NCBI GenBank assembly: GCA_949745625.1
Contig: CATJZR010000022.1
Span: 1-7,678 of the forward strand
Direction: 5' to 3'
Origin: an uncultured Eubacteriales bacterium
GTDB lineage: Bacteria; Bacillota; Clostridia; Christensenellales; Borkfalkiaceae
DNA length: 7,678 bases
In this document: positions 6,496-7,678 of the stretch, piece by piece
Numbering within the stretch: the first letter of the stretch is position 1
Layout: each line of letters opens with the position of its first letter
Notes under the pieces: generated by a model
Seen by the model: only the letters and a program-made list of their open reading frames with translations
Database searches by the model: none
What the model was told of the DNA's origin: nothing
Translations under genes and position numbers: made by a program

Positions 6496-6532
6496 ATGCA
6501 AACCCCGCAGGCTATGCCTGCGGGGGTTGCAT
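6496..6532 (-). terminator. Long hairpin downstream of the EFR1-like gene, probable terminator
   Basis: Arms 6496-6512 and 6516-6532 pair over 17 positions with a single A/G mismatch and a 3-base loop (TAT); the ten inner pairs are GC-rich (CCCCGCAGGC). The tail on the minus strand (ATTAATT) is not a proper T-tract, so termination is likely but not certain. It lies about 54 bases after the EFR1-like stop and about 59 bases before the HIT promoter. The rest of 6403-6585 holds that promoter and a weak 6-bp inverted repeat (GACAAT at 6555-6560, ATTGTC at 6570-6575). Confidence 0.6.
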
Positions 6533-6585
6533 AATTTCATTGCTTGCTGCTAAGGACAATAATACTAACATTGTCTATAACGACT

Positions 6586-7350
6586 TTAAGATAAATAATT
6601 TTCAAATTTGCTTTGCTGTATTACTCGCTTTCCAATTATAGTAATGGCTTGTTGCGGGCAGTTGGAAAAGCAACGGTAACACATAGTGCACTTGCCTTTA
6701 AAGGAAATTGTGTCCCCGTTTATTTCTATATTTTTCATTGGGCATACCGCTGCGCAACGTCCGCAGGCAACGCATTTTGATTTGTCTGCCTTAATTGCTT
6801 TGTAATACCGCTTTGTCTTGTTACCGAAATACAATCTTTGTCCGAAAAGTCCCGCTAATCTGCAAGCATAATTCAAACCGTTTTTGGGATATTTACCGGA
6901 TTTGATTTTTGTTGCCGCCGCTTCTATTTCTTTATCGGCTTTTAAAATAATTTTGCGGTTTTCTTGCGGCGATTTTTTAAGCAATTTTACGTCGCCTATG
7001 CAGTCGGGCATTTTTAAATGTAAGCCGCCTGAAATTTTTGCTCCGAATTTTTTGAATAGCCTTGCTCCGCAGCCTGCGCCGTCGCCGCTGAAAAGACCCA
7101 TAGTCGCAATTACGAAAATTTTTTTGTCTTTCCAAAGATGAGAATTTTCTATGATAAAATCACTGACGATTTTGGGCAAAGCGGAATAATAAACGGGATA
7201 GGCAAAAACAAGTTCGCCGCTTGATTTAATTGCATTTGAAACGGCTTCATTTTCGATAGAATACGCTTGCGCGTTCTCGTCCAGCAGCTTCAATAAATAT
7301 TCGGCGCAATGCTTCGTATTGCCTGTACCGCTAAAATAAATTCCTACCAT
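6586..7350 (-). CDS. EFR1-like flavodoxin/ferredoxin fusion protein
   Basis: A 254-residue redox protein with an N-terminal flavodoxin-like domain and a C-terminal two-cluster ferredoxin. MVGIYFSGTGNTKH gives the first strand and the FMN phosphate loop (SGTGNT, 7-12); FAYPVYYSALP (49-59) and ATMGLFSGDGAG (82-93) are further flavin-pocket loops. Two [4Fe-4S] motifs follow: C193, C196, C199, C203P and C221, C224, C227, C231P. This architecture matches EFR1-family ferredoxin proteins of anaerobes, which probably pass low-potential electrons through FMN and the clusters; the physiological partner is unknown. I place the start at 7350, not at the in-frame ATG 48 bases upstream at 7398. The conserved fold begins at MVGIYFSGTGNT, the upstream extension matches no flavodoxin N-terminus, and a TTGACC-17-TACAAT promoter lies inside it. 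No Shine-Dalgarno sequence precedes either ATG. Confidence 0.92.
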   Translation of the reverse strand: MVGIYFSGTGNTKHCAEYLLKLLDENAQAYSIENEAVSNAIKSSGELVFAYPVYYSALPKIVSDFIIENSHLWKDKKIFVIATMGLFSGDGAGCGARLFKKFGAKISGGLHLKMPDCIGDVKLLKKSPQENRKIILKADKEIEAAATKIKSGKYPKNGLNYACRLAGLFGQRLYFGNKTKRYYKAIKADKSKCVACGRCAAVCPMKNIEINGDTISFKGKCTMCYRCFSNCPQQAITIIGKRVIQQSKFENYLS

Positions 7351-7359
7351 AGCGTTAGT

Positions 7360-7388
7360 ATTGTAACAAAAATGAACGTCTTGGTCAA
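7360..7388 (-). promoter_or_regulatory. Promoter of the EFR1-like gene, nearly leaderless
   Basis: On the minus strand: TTGACC (7388-7383), a 17-bp spacer, then TACAAT (7365-7360) preceded by TGT (extended -10). Nine bases separate the -10 from the ATG at 7350, so the 5' leader should be about 0-3 bases. Its position decides the start codon: the longer reading frame from 7398 would begin upstream of the transcription start. Confidence 0.72.
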
Positions 7389-7427
7389 CCTTAAACAAAG
7401 AATTCGTGTTTTTTTGTGAAAGCCCGA

Positions 7428-7457
7428 TAAAAAAAGAGAAGACAATCGCCTTCTCTT
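7428..7457 (-). terminator. Rho-independent terminator of the right-edge gene
   Basis: On the minus strand, AAGAGAAG (7457-7450) pairs with CTTCTCTT (7441-7434) in an 8-bp stem with an 8-base loop, followed by a run of T's (7435-7429, partly shared with the stem). It lies about 40 bases after the TAG stop at 7498 and about 40 bases before the EFR1 promoter. Confidence 0.85.
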
Positions 7458-7497
7458 GCTTGGTGGAAAATAGTAACCTAAAACAAATTTTATAATG

Positions 7498-7678
7498 CTA
7501 ATTATGTTTCTTTAATTCACTATCTTTACTTATTTGACTGTCGTCCAAGTTAGTAATTATTGCTTTACTCGCGTTAAGGCAATCTTTCAAATCTACCCAA
7601 CAATATCCCCCGTCAAATATAAAATGAATATGTCCTGACTTTAAATTAACGTATTTTGGCTTTTTCTTATAAACGATA
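7498..7678 (-). CDS. C-terminal end of an unrecognised protein, N-terminus beyond the right edge
   Basis: The minus strand is open from the window edge to a TAG at 7500-7498, giving 59 residues that begin IVYKKKPKYVNLKSG and end SELKKHN. The segment HIHFIFDGGYCWVDLKDCLNASKAI has a mixed strand/helix look, and the tail is polar and charged. No family is recognisable from this fragment. That it is a real gene end is supported by the continuous frame, sensible residue composition and a well-formed terminator about 40 bases downstream. No start is in the window, so length and function are unknown. Confidence 0.6.
   Translation of the reverse strand, partial: IVYKKKPKYVNLKSGHIHFIFDGGYCWVDLKDCLNASKAIITNLDDSQISKDSELKKHN

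Noticed and set aside
1..7678. CRISPR array, tRNA/rRNA genes, insertion sequences or prophage elements
   Set aside because: No regularly spaced repeats, no tRNA cloverleaf or rRNA-like stretch, no transposase or integrase motif and no terminal inverted repeats were seen on either strand.

Overview
The window reads as chromosomal DNA of an anaerobic Gram-positive bacterium, most likely an uncultured gut-type member of the Clostridia. The reasons are mixed: a DUF2871 protein, an EFR1-type flavodoxin/ferredoxin fusion, a formate/nitrite-type channel, a Bacillota-style NfeD-flotillin pair, sigma-A-like promoters with extended -10 boxes, and compact Rho-independent terminators. Placement below class level is not supportable by eye. 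I see no mobile element, CRISPR array, tRNA or rRNA. No stretch longer than about 200 bases lacks a gene or control site.

Layout, left to right: (1) 1-376, minus strand, 5' part of a two-helix membrane protein that runs off the left edge. (2) 450-2482, minus strand, an NfeD-like membrane protein followed by a flotillin, ending in a hairpin terminator at 415-444. (3) 2483-2682, a divergent control region. (4) 2683-4137, the only plus-strand gene, a 484-residue membrane protein of unknown family. (5) A hairpin at 4141-4168 shared with the convergent minus-strand pair 5416-4152, a small P-loop kinase-like protein translationally coupled to a formate/nitrite transporter family channel. (6) 5504-6402, minus strand, a HIT-family protein translationally coupled to a DUF2871 membrane protein, ending in a GC-rich terminator. 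(7) 6586-7350, minus strand, an EFR1-like flavodoxin plus two [4Fe-4S] cluster protein, followed by a long hairpin. (8) 7498-7678, minus strand, the C-terminal end of an unrecognised protein with its own terminator.

The most interesting pattern is in the control signals. Four first-in-transcript genes (starts at 376, 5416, 6402 and 7350) have a -35 box, exactly 17 bp, then an extended -10 (TGN before TANNNT). That -10 box ends only 6, 6, 7 or 9 bases before the ATG, with no Shine-Dalgarno sequence. These look like leaderless or nearly leaderless mRNAs. Genes inside operons (flotillin, the channel, DUF2871) and two other first genes (NfeD-like, the 484-residue protein) have ordinary Shine-Dalgarno sites. 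So the window appears to mix two modes of translation initiation. This pattern also corrects the start of the EFR1-like gene.

Functionally the window looks like housekeeping and accessory membrane biology: a membrane-microdomain module (NfeD plus flotillin), small-anion transport, nucleotide hydrolase/transferase chemistry, and low-potential electron transfer. I found no clear evidence of a defence system or other multi-gene novel system. The candidates for novelty are the leaderless-promoter pattern, the unassigned 484-residue protein, and two coupled gene pairs of unknown joint function.
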